A DNA stretch of 32,357 nt from positions 358,861 to 391,217 of the forward strand of contig NZ_LMPO01000008.1 of assembly GCF_001424385.1 (NCBI RefSeq), given 5' to 3'. Shown here piece by piece: positions 26,678-32,357 of the stretch; the first letter of the stretch is position 1; every line of letters starts with the position of its first letter. The DNA is from Curtobacterium sp. Leaf183. GTDB taxonomy: Bacteria > Actinomycetota > Actinomycetes > Actinomycetales > Microbacteriaceae. The notes below the pieces were generated by a model. That model was not told the origin of the DNA, did no database searches, and worked only from the letters and a program-made list of their open reading frames with translations. The position numbers were made by a program, and so were the translations under genes.

Positions 26678-27139
26678 CTAGTACTGGCCCTTGACGACGA
26701 AGTACGACCCGCGGATCTCCCCCGCCAGCTTCGACCGCTGCCGGGCGAACTTGAACGAGCTGAGCTCCTCGGGGACCTCCATCCCCATCGAGAGCTTGAA
26801 GCCGACCGCGCGCTTGCCGCCGTCCTCGATCGCGTACATCACGTTGATGGCCAGGCCGGACTCGTAGAAGACGTACGCCGTGCGCAGGCCGCCGACCTCG
26901 AAAGCCGACACCTCGAGCGCGGGCGACCCGATCACGATGTCCCGCTCGTCCTTGAGCACCTTCTCGATGTACGCGAGCACGTCTGGGGCTTCGTCAACCG
27001 TGCTGGTGACGAACACGTGGTCGTACTTGTTCTTGTAGTACCGGGCCTCGTTCGCGCGGAGGCCGGCGAGGGCATCGGCGACCGGCGAGGTCTCGAGGCC
27101 CGTGGTGGAGACGTCGACGAAGTCCACGGTGTACGTCAT
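26678..27139 (-). CDS. Hypothetical protein (153 aa)
   Basis: A 153-aa soluble protein (MTYTVDFVDVSTTGLETSPV, later RYYKNKYDHVFVTSTVDEAP, ending AGEIRGSYFVVKGQY). It appears alpha/beta and lacks signal peptide or membrane segments. I do not recognise the family. Its ATG lies 6 bases from the -10 element TACGGT, indicating a leaderless gene. It is convergent with the M24 gene, the two stops being 10 bases apart. Confidence 0.75.
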   Translation of the reverse strand: MTYTVDFVDVSTTGLETSPVADALAGLRANEARYYKNKYDHVFVTSTVDEAPDVLAYIEKVLKDERDIVIGSPALEVSAFEVGGLRTAYVFYESGLAINVMYAIEDGGKRAVGFKLSMGMEVPEELSSFKFARQRSKLAGEIRGSYFVVKGQY

Positions 27140-27145
27140 GGCGTC

Positions 27146-27151
27146 ACCGTA
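27146..27151 (-). promoter_or_regulatory. -10 element TACGGT of 153-aa gene
   Basis: On the minus strand TACGGT ends 6 bases before ATG 27139; no ribosome site. Confidence 0.55.
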
Positions 27152-27434
27152 CCGCTGCGGACGGCAGTTGCAGATGCGCGGTGACGAATCCGGTCCGCGG
27201 AAGCCGAGCGCAGCGAACCGGATTCGTCAGAACGCAGAACGAACTTCCGTAGGGGACGACGGAGCGGTCTCCGGCTCCTGACACCGGGACGGCCCTCGTT
27301 GTTGCAGCGGAACTCCACCGAGTTCCGACCATCCGAAGCATGACCTTTGCATGTCCATGCGAAGCAGAGACACCTGGGCCGACCAGCATGAGTTGCCGCG
27401 GAACCCCAGAGGTGGTGAACGGTGGTGAGAAGCC
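27152..27434. repeat. Gene-free stretch with three dyads
   Basis: No supported gene. It contains a 13-bp perfect inverted repeat, TGACGAATCCGGT (27182-27194) with 27217-27229 around a 22-base centre; an 8-bp hairpin, CGGAACTC (27308-27315) with GAGTTCCG (27320-27327); and a short dyad GCATG-TC-CATGC (27349-27360). One or more may terminate the Lon-domain gene, which ends at 27435. The open frames here are rich in Cys, His and Trp and look non-coding. Confidence 0.55.
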
Positions 27435-28031
27435 TCACTCCGCGGACCAGAGCTCCTCGGCCTCGAGGACCAGATCGATCAGTTGACGCAGGAGACCACC
27501 CAAGGTCGTCGACCTCAACAGGGTGTAATTGTCGTAATCACCCAGCGGGGCGATCGCCGCCAGTTGCCAGACGGCTGCGACTGGATCGTCCGACAGCTCG
27601 ATGTCGTCATCCGACTGGGCCCCCGCGGCGCGAACGATCAAGCGGCGGACAGCTGCTTCGGCCTGGTCCCGCAGGGGTGCGAGCGTCTCGGACCATTCGA
27701 GATCCGGCAGGATCGAAAGCTCGGCCCGCGGGAACGGATCCTCGTCGACCCAACGTTCGACCGTGAACCGCCGGGTCCCCAGGCCGACGATGAACAGGTC
27801 GTCGGCGCCCGCGGCGGCGCTCACGAGACGCGCCATCGTCCCGACCGAGGCGCGCTGGTCGCCACCCCCGGCTTCTGATCCGCGCTCGATGAGGACGACG
27901 CCGAACTCGGGTTCATCCTCGTCGAGCAAGCGGCCGACCAGCGTGAGATACCGAGGCTCGAAGATCCGCAGCTGGATGGGCACGAATGGGAACAGCACTG
28001 ATCCCAGCGGGAACATCGGTGAGACGGCCAT
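27435..28031 (-). CDS. LON peptidase substrate-binding (N-terminal) domain protein
   Basis: A 198-aa stand-alone Lon N-terminal domain. The family opening MFPLGSVLFPFVPIQLRIFE is followed by PRYLTLVGRLL and FGVVLIERGSE, then GTMARLV and FIVGLGTRRFTV. It has no ATPase or protease domain. Such proteins are common in actinobacteria; their role is not established. ATG at 28031 (MAVSPMFPLG) is chosen; an internal ATG at 28016 is possible, and the frame to 28091 adds a non-homologous lead. It lies downstream of ychF on the same strand with a 72-base gap. Confidence 0.85.
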   Translation of the reverse strand: MAVSPMFPLGSVLFPFVPIQLRIFEPRYLTLVGRLLDEDEPEFGVVLIERGSEAGGGDQRASVGTMARLVSAAAGADDLFIVGLGTRRFTVERWVDEDPFPRAELSILPDLEWSETLAPLRDQAEAAVRRLIVRAAGAQSDDDIELSDDPVAAVWQLAAIAPLGDYDNYTLLRSTTLGGLLRQLIDLVLEAEELWSAE

Positions 28032-28103
28032 AACCCAGTGAAGCACCGCGGACAAAAAGTTCACAGGTGCACAGAGAGCGCTCGTGCACACCGCGAAGAA
28101 CGC

Positions 28104-29177
28104 CTAGTTGTTGAAGCGGAACTCCACGACGTCGCCGTCCTGCATGACGTAGTCCTTGCCCTCGATGCGGGCCTTGCCGGCGGAGCGGGCCTCGGCGATG
28201 GAGCCCGTCTCGATGAGGTCCTCGTACGAGATGACCTCGGCCTTGATGAAGCCCTTCTCGAAGTCGGTGTGGATCACGCCGGCAGCCTGGGGGGCCTTCC
28301 ATCCCTTGCCGATCGTCCAGGCCCGCGACTCCTTGGGCCCGGCGGTCAGGTAGGTCTGCAGCCCGAGGGTGTCGAAGCCGATGCGGGCGAGCTGGTCGAG
28401 CCCCGACTCGGTCTGGCCGGTGGACTCGAGCAGCTCGGCGGCGTCGGCCGGGTCGAGGTCGATGAGCTCGGACTCGACCTGGGCGTCGAGGAACACGGCC
28501 TGAGCCGGGGCGACGAGCGCGGAGAGCTCGTCCTTGCGGGACTGGTCGGTCAGGATCGCCTCGTCCACGTTGAACACGAAGATGAAGGGCTTGGCGCTGA
28601 GCAGCCCGAGCTCCTTGATCGGATCAAGGTCGATCGTGGTGGCGGACAGCAGCGTGCCCTGCTCGAGCGCGGCGCGGGCTTCCTTCGCCGTCTCGAGGAC
28701 GATCGGCTCGGCCTGCTTGAGCTTGAGCATCTTCTCGTAGCGCGGGAGCGCCTTGTCGATGGTCTCGATGTCAGCCAGGATCAGCTCGGTGTTGATGACC
28801 TCGAGGTCGTCCTTCGGAGAGACCTTGTTCGCGACGTGCACGACGTCGTCGTCGGCGAAGCCACGGACCACCTGGGCGATGGCGTCGGCCTCGCGGATGT
28901 TGGCCAGGAACTTGTTGCCCAGGCCCTCGCCCTCGCTGGCGCCCTTGACGATGCCGGCGATGTCGACGAACGACACCGGCGCGGGCACCGTCTTGTCGGA
29001 GTGGAACAGCTCGGCCAGGCGGTCGAGCCGCGCGTCCGGCAGGTTCACCACGCCGACGTTCGGCTCGATGGTGGCGAACGGGTAGTTCGCCGCCAGGACC
29101 TGGTTCTTGGTGAGGGCGTTGAACAGGGTCGACTTGCCGACGTTCGGGAGACCGACGATTCCGATGGTGAGAGCCAC
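28104..29177 (-). CDS. ychF: Redox-regulated ATPase YchF (Obg-related)
   Basis: A 357-aa Obg-family P-loop protein that prefers ATP and associates with ribosomes. The G1 motif is GLPNVGKS (9-16). The switch segment is PVSFVDIAGIVKGASEGEGL, the nucleotide-specificity position reads FNVDE in place of NKxD, as in YchF, and the C-terminal TGS domain ends KDYVMQDGDVVEFRFNN. Length is typical. GTG at 29177 starts VALTIGIVG and sits 8 bases from a -10 element, so the mRNA is probably leaderless; the longer upstream frame is antisense to the next gene. Confidence 0.96.
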   Translation of the reverse strand: MALTIGIVGLPNVGKSTLFNALTKNQVLAANYPFATIEPNVGVVNLPDARLDRLAELFHSDKTVPAPVSFVDIAGIVKGASEGEGLGNKFLANIREADAIAQVVRGFADDDVVHVANKVSPKDDLEVINTELILADIETIDKALPRYEKMLKLKQAEPIVLETAKEARAALEQGTLLSATTIDLDPIKELGLLSAKPFIFVFNVDEAILTDQSRKDELSALVAPAQAVFLDAQVESELIDLDPADAAELLESTGQTESGLDQLARIGFDTLGLQTYLTAGPKESRAWTIGKGWKAPQAAGVIHTDFEKGFIKAEVISYEDLIETGSIAEARSAGKARIEGKDYVMQDGDVVEFRFNN

Positions 29178-29185
29178 GGAAGAAG

Positions 29186-29191
29186 AGCCTA
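29186..29191 (-). promoter_or_regulatory. -10 element TAGGCT of ychF
   Basis: On the minus strand TAGGCT ends 8 bases before GTG 29177; no ribosome site. Confidence 0.5.
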
Positions 29192-29312
29192 CCGGCGGCT
29201 GCCCGCCGGAGCCGACCCGGGCCTCCAGTCCGTCCGGAACCGCGCTGCTGGCACACCGGTCCGCGCCCGACGTGCCAGCCTGGTCGCGGGGACGAACAGA
29301 CGGAGGACGGTC

Positions 29313-29774
29313 ATGTGGTTCGAACGCGACGGGCTGGGGGTCCACTCGGTGGGACTCGACGCACGCGAGCAACGGCGGTACTTCGCGCCGGAGACGGTGA
29401 CGGCGCTGGAGTCGCTGCCGCCGCGGGAGCTCGAGGCGCTGCACGACGCGCTGGCCGAACTCGAGGCCGACGTCCTGGTGGAGTACGACCCGGACGACGC
29501 GGCGATCGACCACGCGGCGGAGGACCGCTGGCGGGCAGCGACCCCGCCGGCCGAGATGGCGTTCCCCGCGGTGACGGACGACTTCGCCCCGGCGTTCACG
29601 GAGCACGTGCAGCAGCTTGATCCGCGGTGGCGTCTGGACGCAGCGGCGGTGGCGTTCGAGCTGGTGGGGACGATCCTCGACCCGTGGTGGGCGGCGCAAC
29701 GGGCACGGCGGGCGGCGACCTGGCGGACGACAGCCCGCCGTCGACGTGGGACGCGACGAGCCCGACGACGCTGA
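29313..29774 (+). CDS. Hypothetical protein (153 aa) with basic C-terminus
   Basis: A 153-aa soluble protein beginning MWFERDGLGVHSVGLDAREQ and ending in a strongly basic tail (TTARRRRGTRRARRR). The middle is acidic and helical (LPPRELEALHDALAELEADV). Family not recognised. The basic tail could contact nucleic acid, but this is only a charge observation. GGAGG six bases ahead of the ATG at 29313 supports the start; the long upstream frame is antisense to ychF and is discarded. Confidence 0.65.
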   Translation: MWFERDGLGVHSVGLDAREQRRYFAPETVTALESLPPRELEALHDALAELEADVLVEYDPDDAAIDHAAEDRWRAATPPAEMAFPAVTDDFAPAFTEHVQQLDPRWRLDAAAVAFELVGTILDPWWAAQRARRAATWRTTARRRRGTRRARRR

Positions 29775-29844
29775 CCGACCGGCCGCCTGACGCAACGCCG
29801 CAGTCGGTTCGAGCGATGTCGGAACCCCGTGCGACCATCGGAAC

Positions 29845-30480
29845 GTGTCACTGGACTTCACCGCGATCGACTTCGAGACCGCCAACAGCTCGCCCGCAAG
29901 CGCCTGTTCCGTCGGCCTCGTCAAGGTCCGGTCGGGTCGGGTCGTCGAGCGGGCGTCGTGGTTCATCCGGCCGCCGTTCGGGCACGACGCCTTCCTCGAG
30001 TGGAACACACGCATCCACGGCATCGTCGCCGAGGACGTCGTCCGCGCCAAGACCTGGGAGCAGCAGTACCCGGACATCGTCGCCTTCGCCGCCGGTGACG
30101 TGCTGGTCGCGCACAACGCCCGGTTCGACATGGGCGTGATCGCGGGCGGGTGTTCGGCAACGGGCATCGAGCTCGGCGAGCACCACTCCCTGTGCTCGCT
30201 GCAGGTCGCGCGCAAGACCTACACGCTCGACTCCTACCGGCTGCCGGTCGCCGCGATGGCCGCCGGTTTCGAGGGGTTCCAGCACCACGACGCCGCCGCT
30301 GACGCCGAGGCCTGCGCCGCCATCGTCGTGCACGCCGCCGGTCGGCACGACGCCGACACCGTCGAAGCACTCGGCGCAGCCACCCGTGTGACGATCGACC
30401 CCGTGCGGGTGCGGGCCGAGAAGCCCCGTCCGGCGAACCAGGTGCGGCTGTCGAACCGCCCGATGATCTTCGCCGACTGA
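29845..30480 (+). CDS. DEDDh 3'-5' exonuclease (DnaQ-like)
   Basis: A 211-aa exonuclease. ExoI is Asp9/Glu11 (AIDFET), ExoII is Asp95 (AHNARFD), ExoIII is His148 and Asp153 (HHDAAADAEA), so all DEDDh catalytic residues are present. It resembles the small epsilon-like exonucleases (WNTRIHGIVAEDV is the typical HGI region). There is no polymerase or BRCT domain; the last 45 residues are a basic, disordered-looking tail. Probably acts in DNA or small-RNA turnover. GTG at 29845 with no ribosome site suggests leaderless translation. Confidence 0.92.
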   Translation: MSLDFTAIDFETANSSPASACSVGLVKVRSGRVVERASWFIRPPFGHDAFLEWNTRIHGIVAEDVVRAKTWEQQYPDIVAFAAGDVLVAHNARFDMGVIAGGCSATGIELGEHHSLCSLQVARKTYTLDSYRLPVAAMAAGFEGFQHHDAAADAEACAAIVVHAAGRHDADTVEALGAATRVTIDPVRVRAEKPRPANQVRLSNRPMIFAD

Positions 30481-30506
30481 CCCTCCCGCTGCGGACGCGC
30501 CGCCGC

Positions 30507-30512
30507 TACCCT
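30507..30512 (+). promoter_or_regulatory. -10 element TACCCT of SRPBCC gene
   Basis: TACCCT ends 6 bases before ATG 30519; no ribosome site, so probably leaderless. Confidence 0.5.
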
Positions 30513-30518
30513 CGGCCC

Positions 30519-30977
30519 ATGGCCGAGACCAGCACGATCACCCGCGAGACCGTCATCGCCGCTCGCCCGGCGGAGATCGCGCCGTACCTGGCGGACTTCC
30601 ACCGCTGGGTGCAGTGGTCTCCGTGGGAAGGCCAGGATCCGGCGCTGCAGCGCACGTACAGCGGCACACCCGGTGCGGTCGGGTCGTCCTACGCCTGGAA
30701 GGGGAACCGGAAAGCCGGCGCCGGCACCATGGAACTCACACGGACCGCTCCCACCGAGGTCGACGTCGACCTGCGGTTCACGGCCCCGTTCCGCTCGACC
30801 AGCGCTGCCGCCTTCCGACTGCACGAGGTCGACAGCGGCACCCGGGTGGTCTGGACGACGACGAGCCCGACGAACCTGATGTCCCGGGTCATGGGAGTCT
30901 TCATCGACATGGACAAGCTCCTCGGGGGCGACTTCGACCGGGGACTCGCGAAGCTCAAGGCCGCCGTCGAGCACTGA
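30519..30977 (+). CDS. SRPBCC family protein
   Basis: A 152-aa START-like beta-grip protein (polyketide cyclase/dehydrase type). Family features are the N-terminal strand TITRETVIAARPAEIAPYLA, the aromatic FHRWVQWSPWEGQD, GSSYAWKGNRKAGAGTMEL and the long C-terminal helix (GDFDRGLAKLKAAVEH). These proteins bind hydrophobic ligands in a cavity; the ligand is not predictable. The ATG follows a -10 element directly. It stands alone between the exonuclease and GntR genes. Confidence 0.88.
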   Translation: MAETSTITRETVIAARPAEIAPYLADFHRWVQWSPWEGQDPALQRTYSGTPGAVGSSYAWKGNRKAGAGTMELTRTAPTEVDVDLRFTAPFRSTSAAAFRLHEVDSGTRVVWTTTSPTNLMSRVMGVFIDMDKLLGGDFDRGLAKLKAAVEH

Positions 30978-31012
30978 CGGGTGCAGCACCCGGCCACGCC
31001 GGGGCCCGGTGG

Positions 31013-31027
31013 TATTGTCACGACAAT
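31013..31027 (+). promoter_or_regulatory. GntR operator over its own -10 element
   Basis: ATTGTC-AC-GACAAT (31014-31027) is a perfect dyad overlapping the -10 candidate TATTGT (31013-31018). The core TTGTC-NN-GACAA recurs at the tautomerase promoter. Confidence 0.7.
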
Positions 31028-31086
31028 GTCCGCGGCGCCGGTGCCGCGTGCTCCCGTCTGCACCACGCACTCCCTGAAGGACCGCG

Positions 31087-31845
31087 ATGACCAACGAAGG
31101 CCAGCTGCCGTCCGACCTGTTCATGGACCTGGACCGGTCGGGTCCGATGCCCCTGTACTTCCAGGTCGCCTCGCGCATCGAGGAGTCGATCCGCTCCGGC
31201 GCGATGCCCCCCGGCGCGCGGCTCGAGAACGAGATCGCCCTCGGGGAGCGCCTCGGCCTGTCGCGCCCCACGATCCGTCGGGCGATCCAGGACCTCGTCG
31301 ACAAGGGACTGCTGGTGCGCCGTCGGGGCATCGGCACGCAGGTCGTCCACGGTCCGGTCACGCGCAAGGTCGAGCTCACGAGCCTGTACGACGACCTGGC
31401 GCAGGGGTCCCAGCAGCCCGCGACGAAGCTCCTGACCCGTGACGACGTGCCCGCGTCGGACATCGTCGCCGAGGCCCTCGGCGTCGATCCCGGCACGCTC
31501 GTCGCGCACATCCGCCGCGTGCGCTTCGCCGAGGACGTCCCGATGGCGATCCTCGAGAACTACCTGCCACCGGAGTTCCTCGAGATCACCGACGAGGACC
31601 TGCAGACGCACGGGCTGTACCAACTGCTGCGCGGCCGGGGCGTCACGATGCGCGTGGCCAAGCAGCGGATCGGTGCCCGCGCGGTCACTGGCGACGAGGC
31701 CGGCCTGCTCGAGATCGAGGACGGCGACCCCGTCCTGACGATGAGCCGCACCGCGTACGACGCCTCGGGTCGAGCGGTCGAGTACGGCGTGCACTGCTAC
31801 CGCCCCGACCGGTACTCGTTCGAGGTCACCCTCGTCGACAAGTGA
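31087..31845 (+). CDS. GntR family (HutC/UTRA) transcriptional regulator
   Basis: A 252-aa regulator. Residues 22-90 form the GntR winged helix (PLYFQVASRIEESIRSGAMP, then LGERLGLSRPTIRRAIQDLV, then GLLVRRRGIGTQV). The remainder is a UTRA effector domain (VRFAEDVPMAILENYLPPEF; ending EYGVHCYRPDRYSFEVTLVD). HutC-type members usually repress small catabolic or transport units and are released by a metabolite. GAAGGA five bases ahead supports ATG 31087. It carries a palindrome in its own promoter that also appears before the convergent tautomerase gene. Confidence 0.93.
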   Translation: MTNEGQLPSDLFMDLDRSGPMPLYFQVASRIEESIRSGAMPPGARLENEIALGERLGLSRPTIRRAIQDLVDKGLLVRRRGIGTQVVHGPVTRKVELTSLYDDLAQGSQQPATKLLTRDDVPASDIVAEALGVDPGTLVAHIRRVRFAEDVPMAILENYLPPEFLEITDEDLQTHGLYQLLRGRGVTMRVAKQRIGARAVTGDEAGLLEIEDGDPVLTMSRTAYDASGRAVEYGVHCYRPDRYSFEVTLVDK

Positions 31846-31872
31846 ACCGGCAGCGGCCGGCTCGGGCCGCCG

Positions 31873-32280
31873 TCACGCCGAGGCGGGTACCCCGAGCTCG
31901 CCGGTGACGTACTGCGCCCGACCGAACCCGAACGACCAGTCCTGGGGACCGTTCTCGACGTAGCCGATGAACACGTCCTCGGAGACGACCCCGACCGCGG
32001 CCAGACGATCGTGGATCGCCCGGTACAGCTGCTGCTTGGCGTCGTCGCTGCGCCCGCGCTGCGTGAAGACCTGGATCATGACGACGCCCTCGGTGCGCTC
32101 GAACCCGAGTCCGGCGTCCTCGGCGATGATCTGCTGGGCCGGGTGCTCCGTGATGACCTGGAACCGGTCGCGGGGCGGGATGCCGTACACGTCGACGATG
32201 GCCGTGTGGATCGCGTCGGCGATCCCGCGGACGGCTTCGGGGGTACGGCCGGTGGTCAGGTCGATGCGGACGAGCGGCAT
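31873..32280 (-). CDS. Tautomerase family protein (MIF/4-OT superfamily)
   Basis: A 135-aa protein starting MPLVRIDLTTGRTPEAVRGI. After Met removal Pro2 becomes the N-terminal catalytic proline of the tautomerase superfamily. Length and the segments RFQVITEHPAQQIIAE and IGYVENGPQDWSFGFG fit the longer Tautomerase_2 type rather than the 60-residue 4-OT type. AGGAGG lies 4 bases ahead of the ATG. It converges with the GntR gene (27 bases between stops), where only a weak GCGGCC/GGCCGC stem is seen. The shared operator implies GntR control; the substrate is unknown. Confidence 0.9.
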   Translation of the reverse strand: MPLVRIDLTTGRTPEAVRGIADAIHTAIVDVYGIPPRDRFQVITEHPAQQIIAEDAGLGFERTEGVVMIQVFTQRGRSDDAKQQLYRAIHDRLAAVGVVSEDVFIGYVENGPQDWSFGFGRAQYVTGELGVPASA

Positions 32281-32301
32281 GGTGCCTCCTGCGGTTCGGG
32301 T

Positions 32302-32319
32302 CTTTGTCCTGACAAAGTA
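32302..32319 (-). promoter_or_regulatory. GntR-type operator over tautomerase promoter
   Basis: CTTTGTC-CT-GACAAAG (32302-32317) is a perfect dyad and overlaps the minus-strand -10 candidate TACTTT (32314-32319). Its core equals the site at 31015-31026. Confidence 0.7.
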
Positions 32320-32343
32320 CCACGATCCGGTGCCCCGGCTGGT

Positions 32344-32357
32344 CCGACGACGGACGG
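32344..32357. repeat. Possible third copy of the repeated terminator, cut by window end
   Basis: CCGACGACGGACGG (32344-32357) is identical to 6513-6526, the left flank and stem base of the terminator at 6520-6564. The rest lies outside the window. Confidence 0.4.

Noticed and set aside
27182..27229. The 13-bp inverted repeat as the end of an insertion sequence
   Set aside because: The arms are only 22 bases apart, there is no transposase and no target duplication.
27136..27438. A 100-codon minus-strand frame in the gene-free stretch
   Set aside because: Composition is odd (Cys, His, Trp, Arg-rich), there is no ribosome site, and it overlaps the promoter of the 153-aa gene; three dyads fall inside it.

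Overview
The window is GC-rich (roughly 70%) bacterial chromosome from an actinobacterium. The gene content fits Microbacteriaceae, and Curtobacterium is my best guess. That placement is an inference from protein style, FBP and PH-domain proteins, leaderless promoters and operon layout; no rRNA or marker alignment was possible. Genes are densely packed and I see no phage, IS element, CRISPR array or tRNA.

Region 1 (1-12.9 kb) holds two complete peptide/nickel-type ABC importers. Importer A has a substrate-binding lipoprotein (457-2178, minus) divergent from an operon of two permeases and a fused double ATPase (2432-6497, plus). Importer B is an all-minus operon: binding lipoprotein (10963-12597), a hairpin, two permeases (8883-10752), a fused double ATPase (7144-8886), and a PH-domain membrane protein at the end. 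A second PH-domain protein is cut by the left window edge.

Region 2 (13.0-17.8 kb) is the glycine cleavage operon gcvT-gcvH-gcvP on the minus strand, preceded by a clear tandem glycine riboswitch (about 17561-17775).

Region 3 (17.9-23.6 kb) is a run of small units: a BlaI-type repressor with an M56 metallopeptidase, an FBP zinc-finger protein with a coupled small ORF, a LysR regulator divergent from a GNAT acetyltransferase, a 67-aa protein, a MalY/PatB-type aminotransferase, and a PEP mutase/isocitrate lyase-like enzyme ending in a strong terminator.

Region 4 (23.6-27.4 kb) is the most accessory-looking part. It has an OB-fold-like protein with a long leader, a nested inverted repeat, a hypothetical protein divergent from a HEPN/MNT toxin-antitoxin pair whose antitoxin carries its own XRE domain, and a small XRE repressor divergent from a methionyl-aminopeptidase-like M24 protein. 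That last pair shares a 32-bp palindromic operator. A hypothetical protein and a gene-free stretch with several dyads follow.

Region 5 (27.4-32.4 kb) carries a Lon-substrate-binding-domain protein, the GTPase-fold ATPase ychF, a hypothetical protein, a DEDDh exonuclease, an SRPBCC protein, and a GntR/UTRA regulator convergent with a tautomerase. The last two promoters share the operator TTGTC-NN-GACAA, so the GntR protein probably controls itself and the tautomerase.

A feature running through the window is that at least nine genes have a TANNNT -10 element ending 6-9 nt before the start codon and no Shine-Dalgarno sequence, which points to leaderless mRNAs.
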